From NCBI GenBank assembly GCA_002842435.1, contig PHCX01000004.1:244209-308208 (forward strand): 64,000 nt of DNA, in the 5' to 3' direction. This DNA is from Betaproteobacteria bacterium HGW-Betaproteobacteria-1. GTDB lineage: Bacteria > Pseudomonadota > Gammaproteobacteria > Burkholderiales > Methylophilaceae. Below the pieces are notes generated by a model. The model did no database searches. It was not told the DNA's origin and saw nothing but the letters and a program-made list of their open reading frames with translations. This document shows positions 55,650 to 64,000 of this stretch, piece after piece (position 1 is the stretch's first letter; each line of letters begins with the position of its first letter). The position numbers and the translations under genes are program-made.

Positions 55650-56304
55650 GTTTTCCCTGACAGCTGCATTTCTGGTCGGGCTGCTGGGTGGCGGACATTG
55701 CGTCGGCATGTGCGGCGGAATCGTTGGTGCCGTCACCATGACCTTGCCCGGCAGCAAGCCCAAGTTGCCGTTCGTGCTGGCCTATAACCTTGGTCGCATC
55801 GGCAGTTATACGCTGGCGGGCATCATTGCCGGCGCCGTCGGCGCCTCCAGCTTCTTTCTCGAACATGTGTTACCGATAGAAAAGGTTTTGTATGCGCTGG
55901 CCAGTCTGATGCTGGTGCTGCTTGGGCTGTATCTGGCCGGCATCTGGCGTGTACTGACGCGGCTGGAAGCGCTCGGCGGCAGGCTCTGGCAGCATTTGCA
56001 GCCGTATTCGCGGCGCCTGCTACCAGTTAGGACGCTGCCGCAATCGCTTTTTCTCGGTGTGCTCTGGGGCTGGTTGCCTTGTGGCCTGGTTTACAGTGTG
56101 CTGGTGGCGGCTGTCGCCAGTGGCAGTCCCTGGCAGGGTGGTCTACTGATGCTGGCATTCGGTTTGGGTACGCTACCGACGCTGCTGGCAATGGGCATGA
56201 CGGCCGTGCGCCTGAAACACCTGTTGCAGAATCTGTGGTTCAGGCGGCTGAGCGGGCTGCTGATTGCCGGTTTCGGTCTGCTCGCGCTCTATCGCTTATT
56301 TTAA
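55642..56304 (+). CDS. Sulfite exporter TauE/SafE-like (DsbD_2) membrane protein
   Basis: This 220-residue protein has six hydrophobic helices and two cysteine motifs, GGGHCVGMCGG (about 16-26) and GWLPCGLVY (about 144-152). They mark the DsbD-like transmembrane family often annotated sulfite exporter TauE/SafE. Relatives work in cytochrome c oxidase copper delivery or thiol-redox transfer, and the His-Cys pairs could bind metal. The GTG start at 55642 overlaps the ampG end. The substrate is not evident. Confidence 0.75.
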   Translation: MLEFSLTAAFLVGLLGGGHCVGMCGGIVGAVTMTLPGSKPKLPFVLAYNLGRIGSYTLAGIIAGAVGASSFFLEHVLPIEKVLYALASLMLVLLGLYLAGIWRVLTRLEALGGRLWQHLQPYSRRLLPVRTLPQSLFLGVLWGWLPCGLVYSVLVAAVASGSPWQGGLLMLAFGLGTLPTLLAMGMTAVRLKHLLQNLWFRRLSGLLIAGFGLLALYRLF

Positions 56305-56317
56305 GAGGAAGTCGTGC

Positions 56318-56932
56318 CTATTTGCGGCCGAGGCGGTACATGGCAAGGCTACCGCGCAGATTGGGCATGAACTGGATGCGCTGGCCATAAGTCAGCACCA
56401 GGCGTTCTTTCACGTGAATATTGTGATTTTCGCAGAACTGGTCGAAATCCTTGATCGTGCACAGGTGCACGTTCGGCGTGTCATACCATTGGTAGGGAAT
56501 ATCGCGTGAAACCGGCATTTGCCCGGCCATCAGTTGCAGGCGGTTGCGCCAGTAGCCGAAGTTGGGGAAGGTGACAATGGCTTCGCGGCCGACGCGCAGC
56601 ATTTCCTGCACGATGTTCTCGGTATTGTGCATGGCCTGTAGCGTCTGTGACAGAATCACCACATCGAAAGACTGTGCCTCGAATCCGGACAGGCCCGCTT
56701 CCAGGTCCATCTGGATGACATTGATGCCGTTCTGCAAGCAGCTCAGCCAGTTGGCATCGTCCTTTTCCACACCGTAACCACGCACCTCCATCGAGCCCCG
56801 CAGGAACTGCAGCAGTTCGCCGTCGCCGCAACCGAGGTCCAGCGCCTTGCAGCCGAACTTCAACCAGTTTGCGATAATCGCAAAATCTTGACGATATTCT
56901 GCGATTTTTTCCAAATTCTGCGTGGCGTTCAT
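56318..56932 (-). CDS. metW: Methionine biosynthesis protein MetW
   Basis: This 204-residue protein has a methyltransferase fold with [15 protein letters not shown] (about 31-45), then [22 protein letters not shown] and [15 protein letters not shown], all characteristic of MetW. MetW is needed with MetX for homoserine acylation in many proteobacteria. Its ATG overlaps the metX stop (ATGA), as is usual for this pair. Confidence 0.93.
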   Translation of the reverse strand: MNATQNLEKIAEYRQDFAIIANWLKFGCKALDLGCGDGELLQFLRGSMEVRGYGVEKDDANWLSCLQNGINVIQMDLEAGLSGFEAQSFDVVILSQTLQAMHNTENIVQEMLRVGREAIVTFPNFGYWRNRLQLMAGQMPVSRDIPYQWYDTPNVHLCTIKDFDQFCENHNIHVKERLVLTYGQRIQFMPNLRGSLAMYRLGRK

Positions 56933-58068
56933 TCTGTGGCCCCGGTCTCTATGTTCTGCAGATAGTTGCGCAGAATGTTGTGATAGTGTGGATCCGGCAT
57001 CAGGAAGGCGTCGTGGCCGTGGGCGGCGGTCACTTCTGCATAGCTGACCGAGCATTCGTTATCCAGCAGTGCCTTCATGATCTCGCGCGAACGGGCCGGC
57101 GAGAAACGCCAGTCGCTGGTGAAGGACACGACGAGAAACCTGGCTTTGACATTCGCCAGCGCGGTAGAAAGATTGCCGCCGTGTTCCAGTGCAGGGTCGA
57201 AATAATCCAGCGCCCGTGTCATGCGCAGATAGGTGTTGGCATCGAACTCGCCGGCGAACTTGTCGCCCTGATAGCGTAGGTAGGACTCCATCTCGAATTC
57301 CACACCGAAGCCATATTTGATCTCGCCGTCGCGCAGCTTGCGGCCGAACTTGGCGCCCATGGCGTCATCGGAAAGATAGGTGATATGGCCTAGCATGCGC
57401 GCGATGCGCAGACCACGCCGAGGCACGGTGTTGTGCTCGTAATAATGGCCGTCGTAAAACTCGGGGTCGGTCATGATGGCTTGGCGAGCGACTTCGTTGA
57501 AGGCCATGTTCTGCGCCGTCAGGTTGGGCGCAGAGGCAATGACCAGCGCGTGACGCACGCGATCCGGATAGCTCATGGTCCACTGCAAGGCTTGCATGCC
57601 GCCGAGGCTACCGCCGATGACCGCCGCCAGCTGGTATATGCCCAGATAATCGGCCAGCCTGGCCTGTGACTCCACCCAGTCCTCGACCGTGAATACCGGA
57701 AAATCCGCGCCCCAGGGTTTGCCGCTCGCCGGGTTGATGCTGGATGGGCCGCTGCTGCCATGGCAGCCGCCCAGATTGTTGAGGCCGATGACGAAGAATT
57801 TGTTGGTGTCCAGCGGCCGGCCCGGACCGATCAGGTTGTCCCACCAGCCCGGATATTTGTCGGTTTCGGCGTACTTGCCGGCCACATGGTGGTTGCCGGA
57901 GAGCGCATGGCAGATCAGCACGGCATTCGATTTGTCCGCATTCAGCGTGCCGTAGGTTTCGTAGGTTAGGTCGTAGGCAGGCAGCACCTCGCCGCTTTTC
58001 AGCTTCAGGGGCTCGGAAAAATGTGCGGTTCGGGCAGTGACGATGCCAACAGATGATGTTTCAGACAT
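56929..58068 (-). CDS. metX: Homoserine O-acyltransferase MetX
   Basis: This 379-residue alpha/beta hydrolase acylates homoserine, the first committed step of methionine synthesis. The catalytic triad is Ser154 (GGSLGGMQ), Asp319 (FTSDWRFSP) and His352 (AHGHDAFL), with [13 protein letters not shown] in front. MetX proteins paired with MetW in proteobacteria often use succinyl-CoA rather than acetyl-CoA; which applies here cannot be decided by eye. The product feeds homocysteine for MetH at 27.7 kb. It is divergent from the carbonic anhydrase gene, with 21 bp between. Confidence 0.94.
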   Translation of the reverse strand: MSETSSVGIVTARTAHFSEPLKLKSGEVLPAYDLTYETYGTLNADKSNAVLICHALSGNHHVAGKYAETDKYPGWWDNLIGPGRPLDTNKFFVIGLNNLGGCHGSSGPSSINPASGKPWGADFPVFTVEDWVESQARLADYLGIYQLAAVIGGSLGGMQALQWTMSYPDRVRHALVIASAPNLTAQNMAFNEVARQAIMTDPEFYDGHYYEHNTVPRRGLRIARMLGHITYLSDDAMGAKFGRKLRDGEIKYGFGVEFEMESYLRYQGDKFAGEFDANTYLRMTRALDYFDPALEHGGNLSTALANVKARFLVVSFTSDWRFSPARSREIMKALLDNECSVSYAEVTAAHGHDAFLMPDPHYHNILRNYLQNIETGATE

Positions 58069-58089
58069 GGCGGGATTATACTACGGCTT

Positions 58090-58647
58090 ATGATTGCGAA
58101 TACCTCAGCTTATCGGGACATCACCCCGCAAATCGGCGCGGATGTTTATATCCATGCCACCGCCTCCGTGATTGGCGATGTGGTGCTGGGTGACCATACC
58201 TCGGTCTGGCCCGGTGCCGTCATTCGCGGCGACGTTAATCATATCCGCATCGGTGCCGGCAGCAATGTGCAGGACCTTTCCGTGTTGCATGTCAGCCACA
58301 AGTCGACTTGGGATCCGGACGGTTCGCCATTGATAATCGGCGACAACATCACCATCGGCCATAAGGTGATTCTGCATGGCTGCACCATAGAGGACGAGTG
58401 CCTGATTGGTATGGGCAGCATCGTTATGGACAAGGTCGTTGTGCAGAAGAATGTGTTGCTGGGAGCAGGTAGTCTGGTGCCGGAGGGCAAGGTGCTGGAA
58501 AGCGGTTTTCTCTATCTCGGCAGTCCGGCCAAAAAGGTGCGGGCGCTGACTGAAGCCGAAATCGCCCATTTCCTGTATTCGGCGAATCACTACATCAAAT
58601 TGAAAAACAGTTATTTAAATTCGCAAAATATTTCAAAAAGCTTATAA
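58090..58647 (+). CDS. Gamma-carbonic anhydrase family protein
   Basis: This 185-residue left-handed beta-helix protein has the hexapeptide repeats IGDVVLGDHTSVWPGAVIRGD, HIRIGAGSNVQDLSVLHVSH, IIGDNITIGHKVILHGCTIED and the metal ligands His at HVSH, HKVILHG. It matches the YrdA/CaiE-like gamma-carbonic anhydrase family; many members hydrate CO2, others are inactive. A C-terminal helix (ALTEAEIAHFLYSANHYIKLK) is typical. Confidence 0.88.
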   Translation: MIANTSAYRDITPQIGADVYIHATASVIGDVVLGDHTSVWPGAVIRGDVNHIRIGAGSNVQDLSVLHVSHKSTWDPDGSPLIIGDNITIGHKVILHGCTIEDECLIGMGSIVMDKVVVQKNVLLGAGSLVPEGKVLESGFLYLGSPAKKVRALTEAEIAHFLYSANHYIKLKNSYLNSQNISKSL

Positions 58648-58657
58648 AATTAACGCC

Positions 58658-58762
58658 ATGAACTTCTTCGATGCATTTTTCAGTTCCAACGCTGTCATGC
58701 TCATCACCGCCAAGCAACTATGGCTGTGGTGTACACCCATGACCGCTGCTTCTTTCGCTTAA
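58658..58762 (+). CDS. Possible 34-residue leader peptide rich in aromatic residues
   Basis: A short reading frame begins MNFFDAFFSSNAV and later has QLWLWCTP, so it holds five Phe and two Trp in 34 codons, four of the Phe within the first eight. It lies in the 209-bp gap before an EamA transporter gene, followed by sequence that can fold into alternative hairpins. A TATAAA box (about 58643-58648) is upstream. No Shine-Dalgarno is clear. It could be a transcription-attenuation leader for an aromatic amino acid exporter, or a chance frame. Confidence 0.3.
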   Translation: MNFFDAFFSSNAVMLITAKQLWLWCTPMTAASFA

Positions 58763-58786
58763 CGAGTTTTATTTCAATTTTCATTA

Positions 58787-58842
58787 GCAAGCACGGGTCT
58801 TAATCTCGAGCTTGCATCCTGATAAGACCTGTAGGATTTTTT
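58787..58842 (+). promoter_or_regulatory. Alternative hairpins in the leader of the EamA gene
   Basis: GCAAGC (58787-58792) pairs with GCTTGC (58810-58815); GGTCTTA (58796-58802) pairs with TAAGACC (58823-58829); ATCCT (58816-58820) pairs with AGGAT (58833-58837), which is followed by a six-T run. The stems interlock, so not all can form at once. Confidence 0.35.
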
Positions 58843-58855
58843 GGGCTCTTATCAA

Positions 58856-59779
58856 ATGTACAATTTTCAAGTTCGAATTTTTCTTTCCCGTTTTCAGTTT
58901 GCGGGTGTTGTGCTTGCGCTGATTTCTGCAGTCGGGTTTTCTGCCAAGGCGATCTTTGTCAAACTAGCTTATGGTTATGCGGTTGATGCCGTTACCTTGC
59001 TGGCATTGCGCATGGCCTTTTCCGTACCATTTTTTCTCGTTGCCGCTTTATATGCAGGCAGCCGCCCGACAGGACAAAGCCTGTTGTTTAAAGACTGGGT
59101 TTCTGTTGCCGCGCTCGGCTTTATTGGATATTACCTCGCCAGTTTCCTGGATTTTCTTGGATTGAAATTCATCAGCGCGGGTCTGGAGCGCTTGATTCTG
59201 TTCTTATATCCAACCATGGTTGTGTTGATTTCGGCGCTTGTATTTCGCAAGAAAGTTGGCAAGAAAACAATGCTGGCTTTGCTCGTCAGTTATGCAGGCA
59301 TAGCCATGGTATTCCTGCATGATGTCAGGATGGAACAGGATGGGATATTGCCAGGATCGGTGCTGGTCTTTTCCAGTGCATTGGCCTATGCGATTTACCT
59401 GGTTGGTGCCGGAAATACGATTGTCAAAGTCGGTGCAACAAGATTTACCGCCTATGCAATGACGGTTGCTTGCGTGGCTGCCTTGTTACAGTTTGTCCTG
59501 ACACACCCCATTGCCGAACTTAAACAGCCTTTTGAGGTTTATGGCCTCAGTTTTGCTATGGCGATTTTCTCTACAGTACTGCCGGCGTTTACATTAGGAG
59601 CCGCCATACGCAGGATCGGGTCTATGCACACTTCGATGATAGGTGCGATTGGTCCTGTCGTAACGATTTACCTGGCTTATTTGTTCCTGGGTGAGTTGCT
59701 TTCCGCGACTCAATTGGCGGGTTCGGTGCTGGTGGTGACCGGGGTTCTGATGATCAGCCTGAAAAGCCAGAAAGATTGA
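58856..59779 (+). CDS. EamA/DMT-family membrane transporter
   Basis: This 307-residue protein has ten helices with FQFAGVVLALISAVGFSAKAIFVKLAYG, LGLKFISAGLERLILFLYPTMVVLIS and the second repeat TIYLAYLFLGELLSATQLAGSVLVVTGVLMISL, a clear EamA pair. Members export amino acids, metabolites or drugs. The ATG at 58856 begins MYNFQVRIF; no strong Shine-Dalgarno is seen. It is convergent with prmC, with three bases between stops. The upstream short frame may link it to aromatic amino acids. Confidence 0.85.
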   Translation: MYNFQVRIFLSRFQFAGVVLALISAVGFSAKAIFVKLAYGYAVDAVTLLALRMAFSVPFFLVAALYAGSRPTGQSLLFKDWVSVAALGFIGYYLASFLDFLGLKFISAGLERLILFLYPTMVVLISALVFRKKVGKKTMLALLVSYAGIAMVFLHDVRMEQDGILPGSVLVFSSALAYAIYLVGAGNTIVKVGATRFTAYAMTVACVAALLQFVLTHPIAELKQPFEVYGLSFAMAIFSTVLPAFTLGAAIRRIGSMHTSMIGAIGPVVTIYLAYLFLGELLSATQLAGSVLVVTGVLMISLKSQKD

Positions 59780-59782
59780 TTA

Positions 59783-60634
59783 TCAGCAGGAGAACTGACC
59801 AGAACTCACGCGCGTAATCTGTGCCAGATCCTGCTTGTGAGCAATTTCAAGGAAGTGATGTTGTTGTAGCAGTTCCGCGACGGCCGCGGCTTGGTCATAG
59901 CCATGTTCCAGCAGCAACCAGCCGCCTTGATTGAGATGTCCTGCAGCGGAGGCAATAATCCGCCGGATGTCGTCCAGCCCGTCGCTACCGGAGGCGAGCG
60001 CGCTCATCGGCTCGAAGCGCAAATCGCCCTGTATGAGATGCGGGTCGGTTTTTGCGATATAGGGCGGATTGCTGACGATGATGTCGAAAGTCTCGCCGCC
60101 CAGACTCGTGAACCAGTCGCTCTGCAAAAACCGCACATTCCTGATGTTCAGTTGTTTTGCGTTGCCAGCTGCGATGTTCAGGGCTTTCCCCGAGAAATCG
60201 ACGGCGGTCAGTTCGGCATCAGGCCGCTGGCTGGCAATGGCCAGCGCGATGGCGCCGGTGCCGGTGCCGAGGTCCAGCACCTTGCAGGATTGATTTGGCG
60301 GGATCCTTTCGAGCGCGGCTTCGACCAGCGTTTCCGTGTCCGGCCTCGGGATCAGGGTGTCCGGACTGACGGTCAAGTCCAACCCGTAGAATTCGCGCTG
60401 TCCCAGAATGTATGCGACCGGTTCGCCGCGCAGGCGGCGCTGCAGTTTGTCTTCGAATGTTCTGGCGGCATCGTCTGTCAGCGCGTCGTCTTCATGTGTC
60501 AGCAACCAGGCGTGACTGACGTTCAGGCTTTCCTGCAACAGCAGGCGCGCTTCCAGGGCTGCTTCGCGTCCGTCGAGCTTCAGTCCGGCTTCCAGTTGCT
60601 TGCGGGCTTCAGTCAGCCGTCTGCGTATGCTCAT
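59783..60634 (-). CDS. prmC: Release factor glutamine methyltransferase PrmC
   Basis: This 283-residue enzyme methylates the Gln of the GGQ motif in RF1 and RF2. The SAM site is [20 protein letters not shown] (about 119-138), and the glutamine-binding NPPY is at 189-192 (VSNPPYIAK). [15 protein letters not shown] is the family N-terminal mark. It overlaps prfA, the gene of its substrate, by 4 bp. Confidence 0.95.
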   Translation of the reverse strand: MSIRRRLTEARKQLEAGLKLDGREAALEARLLLQESLNVSHAWLLTHEDDALTDDAARTFEDKLQRRLRGEPVAYILGQREFYGLDLTVSPDTLIPRPDTETLVEAALERIPPNQSCKVLDLGTGTGAIALAIASQRPDAELTAVDFSGKALNIAAGNAKQLNIRNVRFLQSDWFTSLGGETFDIIVSNPPYIAKTDPHLIQGDLRFEPMSALASGSDGLDDIRRIIASAAGHLNQGGWLLLEHGYDQAAAVAELLQQHHFLEIAHKQDLAQITRVSSGQFSC

Positions 60635-61710
60635 TCTTCGCCGAGCGATGCCAGCAGGTCAGCTTGATATTCAGCGGAGAGGGCGTTGATCAGTTCGTCC
60701 AGATCGCCTTGGGTGATGGCGTCGATCTTGTACAGCGTCAGGTTGATGCGGTGATCGGTGATGCGGCCCTGCGGGTAGTTGTAGGTGCGGATGCGTTCGG
60801 AACGGTCACCGGAACCGATCAGCGATTTGCGTTCGCTGGCGATCCTGGATTGCTGTTCGTCGACCTGTGCTGCCTTGATGCGGGCAGCAAGCACGCTCAT
60901 GGCTTGCGCCTTGTTTTTGTGCTGGCTGCGGTCGTCCTGGCATTCGACGACGATGCCGGTGGGCAGGTGGGTGATGCGCACGGCCGAGTCGGTCTTGTTG
61001 ATGTGCTGCCCGCCTGCGCCGGAGGCGCGATAGGTATCGATGCGGATGTCGGCCGGGTTGATGGTGACGTCGCTGACCTCGTCGGCTTCCGGCAGAATCG
61101 CCACGGTGCAGGCCGAAGTGTGGATGCGTCCCTGCGTTTCGGTCTCCGGTACGCGCTGTACGCGGTGGCCGCCGGATTCGAACTTGAGTTTGGAGTAGGC
61201 ACCGTGACCGATGATCTTGGCAATGATTTCCTTGTAGCCGCCCAGTTCGGATTCGTTGGCGGAGACGATTTCCACCTTCCAGCGCTGGCGTTCGGCGTAG
61301 CGCGAATACATGCGGAACAGGTCGGCGGCGAACAGCGCCGATTCGTCACCGCCGGTACCGGCACGGATTTCGAGAAAGATGTTACGTTCGTCGTTGGGGT
61401 CCTTGGGCAGCAGTAGTTTTTGCAGTTCGGCTTCGACTGTTTCAAGGCGAGCCTTGCCGGCTTCGATTTCCTCCAGGGCGAATTCCTTCATCTCCGGGTC
61501 GGACAGCATCTTTTGCGCTTCGGCGATGTCAGCCTCGCTTTGCTCGTAAGCGTGGAATTGCTCGACGATGGGCGTAATCTCCGCATGTTCCTGCGACAGT
61601 TTGCGGAAATTGTCCATATCGGCAGTGGCATCCTCACTGGACAGCAGGCGGTTCAGTTCATCTAGGCGCTCGCTCAGGGTGGCGAGCTTTTTCAGCATGG
61701 AAGGTTTCAT
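60631..61710 (-). CDS. prfA: Peptide chain release factor 1
   Basis: This 359-residue factor ends translation at UAA and UAG. GGQ lies at 233-235 ([13 protein letters not shown]), the stop-codon reading tripeptide is Pro188-Glu-Thr190, and [17 protein letters not shown] is the conserved domain start. A Met at residue 5 is an alternative start. It is 29 bp after hemA and overlaps prmC, a widespread order. Confidence 0.96.
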   Translation of the reverse strand: MKPSMLKKLATLSERLDELNRLLSSEDATADMDNFRKLSQEHAEITPIVEQFHAYEQSEADIAEAQKMLSDPEMKEFALEEIEAGKARLETVEAELQKLLLPKDPNDERNIFLEIRAGTGGDESALFAADLFRMYSRYAERQRWKVEIVSANESELGGYKEIIAKIIGHGAYSKLKFESGGHRVQRVPETETQGRIHTSACTVAILPEADEVSDVTINPADIRIDTYRASGAGGQHINKTDSAVRITHLPTGIVVECQDDRSQHKNKAQAMSVLAARIKAAQVDEQQSRIASERKSLIGSGDRSERIRTYNYPQGRITDHRINLTLYKIDAITQGDLDELINALSAEYQADLLASLGEE

Positions 61711-61739
61711 GGGTTCACTTCAAGAGTATGCGGGCAAGG

Positions 61740-62996
61740 TTATTCTGGAATCTGGTAGAGTTGGCGCAGTAACGATTCCAGCTGTTCGCGGTCGTTGCCA
61801 TGGGCGTGGTTGAGGGCATGGCTGGGGCCGTGCAGCAGTTTGTTGGTCAGGGCGCTGCTCAAGGACTCCAGCACGACTGCCGGGTTTTCGCCGCGCGCCA
61901 GCAGTTTTTGCGCCTTGTCCAGTTCGTTGCGGCGGTATTGCTCGGCCTGGTCGCGCAGGGCGCGGATGGTTGGCACGGCGTCGCGCGTCTTCAGCCATTG
62001 CATGAAGTTCTGTACGCGCATGTCGATGATGGTCTCGGCTTCGGCCGCTGCTTCCTGGCGGTTACCCAGGCCTTCCTGCACGACCTGCGCAAGATCGTCG
62101 ACCGTGTAAAGGTAAACATCATCCAGTTCGCCCGCTTCAGGTTCGATATCGCGCGGTACAGCCAGGTCGACCATGAAGATCGGGCGATGCTTGCGCGCCT
62201 TGATGGCACGTTCGACCATGCCAAGGCCGACGATGGGCAGTTGGCTGGCAGTGGAGGTGATGACGATGTCGAACTCTGCCAGCCGGTCCGGCAATTCGGA
62301 CAGCAGGACGGCCTGGCCGCCGATGCGCTCTGCCAGTTGATTGCCGCGCTCCAGCGTGCGGTTGGCGATGGTGATGCTGCCCGGTTTTTGCGCGACGAAA
62401 TGTTCCGCGCAGAGTTCGATCATCTCTCCTGCGCCGATGAACAGTACGTTCAGGCCTTCGAGCTTGCCGTAAATACGCTGTGCCAAGCGCACGGAAGCCG
62501 CCGCCATGGAAATCGAGCTGGCACCGATATCGGTATTGGTACGGACTTCCTTGGCCACGGCGAACGTACGCTGAAACAGTTTGTGTAGCAGGGTGCCCAG
62601 CGTACCTGCGCTTTCGGCGATCTTCACGGCCTGCTTCATCTGGCCGAGGATCTGCGGCTCACCCAGCACCATGGAGTCCAGTCCGGAGGCGACGCGGAAA
62701 GTATGCTTGACGGCATCCTGCTGCGGCAGGGTATAGGTGTAAGGCTGGATGTTCTGCGGATTCAGCTTGTGATAAGTCGCCAGCCATTCCAGCGCGCGCT
62801 GCGGTTCGTCAGTATTGCAATACAGCTCGGTGCGGTTGCAGGTCGAGAGGATGGCCGCCTCCTTGACGCCATAACCGGCATCGCGGGAGGTTAATTCGCG
62901 CAGGGCTTCACCCAGATGTTCGTTCTGGAAAGCCACATGTTCGCGGATGGAGAGAGGCGCGGTATTGTGATTAACACCGACTGTGAATAAATGCAT
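61740..62996 (-). CDS. hemA: Glutamyl-tRNA reductase
   Basis: This 418-residue NADPH enzyme reduces Glu-tRNA to glutamate semialdehyde, the first step of heme and cobalamin ring synthesis. The nucleophile is Cys53 ([10 protein letters not shown]), the nucleotide site is [19 protein letters not shown], and [26 protein letters not shown] marks the dimer domain. It uses glutamate and so draws on the same pool as the nitrogen genes. It is divergent from rpe. Confidence 0.96.
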   Translation of the reverse strand: MHLFTVGVNHNTAPLSIREHVAFQNEHLGEALRELTSRDAGYGVKEAAILSTCNRTELYCNTDEPQRALEWLATYHKLNPQNIQPYTYTLPQQDAVKHTFRVASGLDSMVLGEPQILGQMKQAVKIAESAGTLGTLLHKLFQRTFAVAKEVRTNTDIGASSISMAAASVRLAQRIYGKLEGLNVLFIGAGEMIELCAEHFVAQKPGSITIANRTLERGNQLAERIGGQAVLLSELPDRLAEFDIVITSTASQLPIVGLGMVERAIKARKHRPIFMVDLAVPRDIEPEAGELDDVYLYTVDDLAQVVQEGLGNRQEAAAEAETIIDMRVQNFMQWLKTRDAVPTIRALRDQAEQYRRNELDKAQKLLARGENPAVVLESLSSALTNKLLHGPSHALNHAHGNDREQLESLLRQLYQIPE

Positions 62997-63113
62997 GGCG
63001 TAATTTTCCTGTATCGCTCATTCTTAAGCAACAGAAACCGCCGCTAAACGTGGTTTTTGTAACCCTTTGTGGTTAAAATGGCATTTTTATCCGCAAATTT
63101 AGAATTCAATATC

Positions 63114-63812
63114 ATGGCTAAACAATTCAGAATCGCACCCAGTATCCTTTCCGCCAACTTTGCCAAGCTCGGTCAGGAAATTACCGATGTCATTACTTCC
63201 GGTACGGATATCGTTCACTTTGACGTGATGGATAACCACTATGTTCCGAACCTGACGATCGGCCCGCTGGTCTGTGAGGCGATTCGCCCAGTGACCGATG
63301 CCATCATCGACGTGCATCTGATGGTCAAGCCGGTTGATCGCATCATTCCTGATTTTGCCAAGGCCGGCGCCAACATCATCACTTTCCACCCGGAAGCTTC
63401 CGAACATATCGACCGCAGCCTTTCACTGGTGCGCGATCATGGTTGTAAATCCGGTCTGGTATTCAATCCGGCGACGCCATTGAGTTATCTGGATTACGTC
63501 ATGGACAAGGTCGACATGATTCTGCTGATGTCGGTCAACCCGGGTTTCGGCGGTCAGAAATTCATTCCGGGTACACTGGACAAGCTGAAGGAAGCGCGCG
63601 CCAGAATCGATGCCTATACCGAAAAGACCGGCCGTGAAATCTGGCTGGAAGTCGATGGCGGCGTCAATGCTGCCAATATCGCCGAGATCGCCCGCGCCGG
63701 TGCCGATACTTTTGTCGCCGGTTCTGCCATCTTCGGTGCCGGCAAGGATACGGACCCTAACCGTTACGACAGCATCGTCGGCGCATTGCGTGCCGAACTG
63801 GCCAAGGTCTGA
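63114..63812 (+). CDS. rpe: Ribulose-phosphate 3-epimerase
   Basis: This 232-residue TIM barrel interconverts ribulose and xylulose 5-phosphate. It starts [63 protein letters not shown] and [12 protein letters not shown] carry the metal and catalytic residues. The ATG at 63114 is chosen because homologues start there; an upstream ATG at 63069 adds 15 unlikely residues. In a methylotroph it serves the ribulose monophosphate or pentose phosphate route. The usual next gene, gph, is missing, and a trp leader follows. Confidence 0.95.
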   Translation: MAKQFRIAPSILSANFAKLGQEITDVITSGTDIVHFDVMDNHYVPNLTIGPLVCEAIRPVTDAIIDVHLMVKPVDRIIPDFAKAGANIITFHPEASEHIDRSLSLVRDHGCKSGLVFNPATPLSYLDYVMDKVDMILLMSVNPGFGGQKFIPGTLDKLKEARARIDAYTEKTGREIWLEVDGGVNAANIAEIARAGADTFVAGSAIFGAGKDTDPNRYDSIVGALRAELAKV

Positions 63813-63835
63813 TCCGGACGCGGAGTAATCTCAAC

Positions 63836-63874
63836 ATGAATCTCAGGTATATCGATTGGCGATGGTGGAACTGA
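63836..63874 (+). CDS. trpL: trp operon leader peptide
   Basis: The 12-residue frame MNLRYIDWRWWN has three Trp codons in four positions just before its stop, and a good Shine-Dalgarno (GGAG at 63822-63825). It lies 70 bp before trpE. Its Trp codons form the left arm of a hairpin with 63891-63898, as in trp attenuators, so ribosome stalling at low Trp would open that stem. Confidence 0.75.
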   Translation: MNLRYIDWRWWN

Positions 63875-63913
63875 TCTGGCTGTAAGCACTGTTCCGCCGA
63901 CGGGCGCTGCCCG
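63864..63913 (+). promoter_or_regulatory. trp leader hairpins (attenuator-like)
   Basis: GGTGGAAC (63864-63871) pairs with GTTCCGCC (63891-63898; one G-U). A second stem CGGGC/GCCCG (63901-63905, 63909-63913) follows. No T run comes after, so control may work on trpE translation (GGGG Shine-Dalgarno, near 63936-63939) or by Rho rather than a classic terminator. Confidence 0.55.
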
Positions 63914-63944
63914 CCGCAATCGCAAATTGAAAATTGGGGATTTT

Positions 63945-64000
63945 ATGTTGCACATGATGAATCAAACCGAATTTGAAGCTCTGGCCAATCAGGGCTTCAA
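63945..64000 (+). CDS. trpE: Anthranilate synthase component I, N-terminal start
   Basis: Only 18 codons are present before the window ends. They read MLHMMNQTEFEALANQGF, which resembles the usual TrpE start (TEQEFNQLAAQGYNRIP). Preceding GGGGA is a ribosome site; ATGs at 63954 and 63957 are alternative starts. The upstream Trp-rich leader strongly supports trpE. TrpE makes anthranilate from chorismate, the first step of tryptophan synthesis. Confidence 0.72.
   Translation, partial: MLHMMNQTEFEALANQGF

Noticed and set aside
63901..63913. Stem before trpE as an intrinsic terminator
   Set aside because: Only five base pairs and no T run downstream.

Overview
The window is a chromosomal segment of roughly 55% GC from a betaproteobacterium, most likely of the Nitrosomonadales (methylotroph or Gallionella-like). 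Pointers are the Acidithiobacillus-type gshA, the Nitrosomonadales-style torF-glnK-amt block, the dacC-dat-ybeD-lipB-lipA string, GatCAB, metX-metW and hemA-prfA-prmC. No insertion sequence, prophage, CRISPR array, tRNA or rRNA was seen.

Layout. 1-6.6 kb: minor type IV pilin operon fimT(partial)-pilV-pilW-pilX-pilY1, ending at an intrinsic terminator. 6.6-10.9 kb (minus): gshA-gshB followed by an ApbE / NusG-domain-II / Gx-transporter trio; a CTCTGTG-type repeat sits at the gshB-apbE joint and is translated in both genes. 11.0-11.3 kb: a gene-free stretch with what looks like a sigma54/NtrC-controlled small RNA. 11.3-20.6 kb (minus): one operon, mgdABCD-gmaS-mgsABC, encoding the whole N-methylglutamate route of methylamine oxidation, divergent from an XRE-cupin regulator and a GNAT acetyltransferase. 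21.9-24.7 kb (minus): torF-glnK-amt behind a second sigma54 promoter with NtrC sites. 24.7-36 kb: ubiK, yifB, a VIT-family transporter, metH, mpl, a TonB-like protein, a thioredoxin-like ferredoxin, HIT and cfa. 36.2-36.8 kb: an AT-rich orphan membrane protein. 37-47.4 kb (minus): lipoate synthesis, D-amino acid aminotransferase, and the wall and shape genes dacC, rlpA, rodA, mrdA, mreD, mreC, mreB. 47.5-64 kb: gatCAB, pyrE, xthA, ampG, metXW, a gamma-carbonic anhydrase, two EamA transporters, hemA-prfA-prmC, rpe and the start of trpE.

How the parts fit. GmaS makes gamma-glutamylmethylamide from methylamine and glutamate, MgsABC turns it into N-methylglutamate, and MgdABCD oxidises that, releasing glutamate and a C1 unit. 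Amt, GlnK and the TorF porin fit uptake of ammonium or methylammonium. Two perfect sigma54 promoters, each with paired NtrC-like sites 31-33 bp apart, tie the transport operon and the predicted small RNA to nitrogen limitation.

Most notable: (1) the predicted nitrogen-regulated small RNA at 11007-11104, with a CCUCCU anti-Shine-Dalgarno tract; (2) an unannotated-looking trp leader peptide (Trp-Arg-Trp-Trp) between rpe and trpE; (3) the repeat that codes for a lipoprotein signal core and a GshB tail; (4) a Phe- and Trp-containing short ORF with alternative hairpins ahead of an EamA exporter. All calls come from reading the sequence; no database search was run.
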